Assembly: GCA_022340615.1 (NCBI GenBank) | Contig: JAJDNO010000005.1 | Location: 1-64,000, forward strand | Source: Gallionella sp. | GTDB taxonomy: Bacteria; Pseudomonadota; Gammaproteobacteria; Burkholderiales; Gallionellaceae | Direction: 5' to 3' | Length of the DNA: 64,000 bases | Part shown: positions 62,514 through 64,000 of the stretch, piece after piece | How positions within the stretch are numbered: position 1 is the stretch's first letter | Layout of the letters: every line of letters starts with the position of its first letter | The notes under the pieces: generated by a model | Databases searched by the model: none | What the model saw: the letters and a program-made list of their open reading frames with translations, nothing else | What the model was told of the DNA's origin: nothing | Translations under genes and position numbers: made by a program

Positions 62514-62870
62514 TCATAACAGATTCTTGCCGTCGAACATTGTTGTCTCCAGCGCAAAGGTATCCACTCCATCCACGCAGCCGAGGTTCACGATGTATTG
62601 CCCCGGACGGCGGGTCGTCTCGCTGAAGGTGTGGATGCCGCAGTTCCTGCAGAAATAGTGTTTCGCCTGATTTTTGCCGAACTGGTAATAATTCAGCGCA
62701 TCATCCTTTGTATCAATCTGGAATTTCTCCCCCGGCACCAGATGCATCATCGCTCCGCGTTTGGAACAGAATGAGCAGTTGCAGCGTATTCCTTTCGTAA
62801 TCGGCTCGGCCTCGAACGAGAACTGGATCGCGCCGCAGTGGCAACTGCCCTTGTATGGCTGCATTACCAT
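62514..62870 (-). CDS. GFA family protein (glutathione-dependent formaldehyde-activating-like)
   Basis: YKGSCHCGAIQFSFEAEPITKGIRCNCSFCSKRGA...HYFCRNCGIHTF; zinc-binding CxC/CxxC pattern. Confidence 0.9.
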   Translation of the reverse strand: MVMQPYKGSCHCGAIQFSFEAEPITKGIRCNCSFCSKRGAMMHLVPGEKFQIDTKDDALNYYQFGKNQAKHYFCRNCGIHTFSETTRRPGQYIVNLGCVDGVDTFALETTMFDGKNLL

Positions 62871-62911
62871 TTTCCCTTTATCCACGCCATTTGAGTTTGC
62901 TTCAGTTGTTA

Positions 62912-64000
62912 TTAATTCCGCAACGGCTTCCCGTTCTTCAACATGTACTCCACCCTCGCCCTGGTCTTTTCCGTCGCCAGCAATTCCATGAAATTCCTTC
63001 GCTCCAGGTCGAGCAGCCATTGTTCGTCGACCATGCTGCCCGCTTCCACGTCGCCGCCGCACATCGTTTCGGCGATGCGGCAGCCGATGTCGTAGTCGTG
63101 ATCGGAAATGAAGCCGCCTTCGAGCATGTTGACCATCGCGGCCTTCAGCGTCGCGATACCGGGGCGCCCGGCCACCGGTATCTGGCGCGGCGCCAGCGGC
63201 GGACGCCATGCGGTCGCGGTCAGCGCGCGCGCTTCCTGCTTCGCGACATGCAGCAGTTCATGCTGGTTCATCACGATGCGGTCCGACTGTTTCAAATAAC
63301 CCATGTCGCGCGCGAGCTCGGCGCTCTTTGCGACTTCGCCCATCGCGATCTGCTGGAAGTAGCGCTTCAGATGCGGGAAGACGTCGCCGCCGCGTGCCTC
63401 GTTCGCCGCGCGCATCGCCATCTCCTTGCAGCCGCCGCCCGCCGGCAACACGCCGACGCCGACTTCGACCAGGCCGATGTAGCTTTCCAGCGCGGCCACA
63501 ATTCTTGTACAGTGGAGCGGGAATTCGCAGCCGCCGCCCAGCGCCAGCCCATATACTGCCGCGATGGTCGGTACCTGCGCATACCTGAGGCGCTGCGACA
63601 CGTACTGGAACTTCGCGATCACTTCTTCGACACGCGGCACGTTGCCGGTCGCCGCGCTCAGTACCTGACCCAGTCCGCCGCCGCCCGCGACGGTGTATTT
63701 AACGCGGTTCGCCGCGCCTTTCAGCTTGTCGAACAATCCGGCCGACGGCGCGTCGGCGGATTCCTGCACGCCCTGCATCAACTGCAGCAGGTGCGCGCCG
63801 GCCGAGAACGGCGCCTCTGTCTGCCAGATGATCAGCGCGGAGAAATTGGCCTCGGCCTCATCGATCGCGCGCAGGATGCCATCCAGCACCTCGTTGCTGA
63901 TCGCGTGCATCTTGGACTTGAAACTGAGTATCGCGATGCCGTCGCCGGTGAACCACATTCTGACGTCATCGGTTTCGAAGATGGTCTCGCCGTATCGCAC
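62912..64000 (-). CDS. 3-hydroxyacyl-CoA dehydrogenase/enoyl-CoA hydratase fusion, C-terminal part (runs off window)
   Basis: Crotonase-like region: ISNEVLDGILRAIDEAEANFSALIIW...FSAGAHLLQL...VPTIAAVYGLALGGGCEFPLHCTRIVAALESYIGLVEVGVGVLPAGGG. Confidence 0.85.
   Translation of the reverse strand: MRYGETIFETDDVRMWFTGDGIAILSFKSKMHAISNEVLDGILRAIDEAEANFSALIIWQTEAPFSAGAHLLQLMQGVQESADAPSAGLFDKLKGAANRVKYTVAGGGGLGQVLSAATGNVPRVEEVIAKFQYVSQRLRYAQVPTIAAVYGLALGGGCEFPLHCTRIVAALESYIGLVEVGVGVLPAGGGCKEMAMRAANEARGGDVFPHLKRYFQQIAMGEVAKSAELARDMGYLKQSDRIVMNQHELLHVAKQEARALTATAWRPPLAPRQIPVAGRPGIATLKAAMVNMLEGGFISDHDYDIGCRIAETMCGGDVEAGSMVDEQWLLDLERRNFMELLATEKTRARVEYMLKNGKPLRN

Overview
The window is a mostly housekeeping chromosomal segment of a betaproteobacterium. 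Gene content and order suggest Nitrosomonadales, possibly Gallionellaceae-like; that placement is inference. Recognisable blocks, most on the minus strand: ribF-ileS-lspA-ispH-thiO; glnE / yhdP-nitrilase-tldD; ilvE, waaF and a phosphomannomutase; cinA-recA-recX-(pyrimidine dimer glycosylase)-alaS; leuC-entericidin-leuD-leuB-asd-fimV-(EcfT-like)-truA-[antiporter]-trpF-trpB-trpA-accD-folC-SPOR-cvpA-purF-metZ; grpE-dnaK-dnaJ; and a split fatty-acid oxidation locus. I see one tRNA (Thr-CGT) and no rRNA, CRISPR array, intact IS element or prophage. The best non-coding signal is a SAM-II (SAM-alpha) riboswitch aptamer upstream of metZ. It is followed by a clear intrinsic terminator, and a plausible antiterminator pairing joins the two. 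Other points: a 44-aa unlisted membrane ORF with its own SD and terminator; an att-like ~55-bp imperfect repeat at the tRNA-Thr 3' end bounding an AT-rich pocket; a palindrome in front of recA; a response-regulator N-terminus that resembles the 3' end of the neighbouring alaS; a consensus sigma-32 promoter before grpE; and an uncharacterised ATP-grasp / chalcone-isomerase-like pair. I found no convincing large undescribed defence or biosynthetic system. All calls come from reading the sequence; no database search was run.
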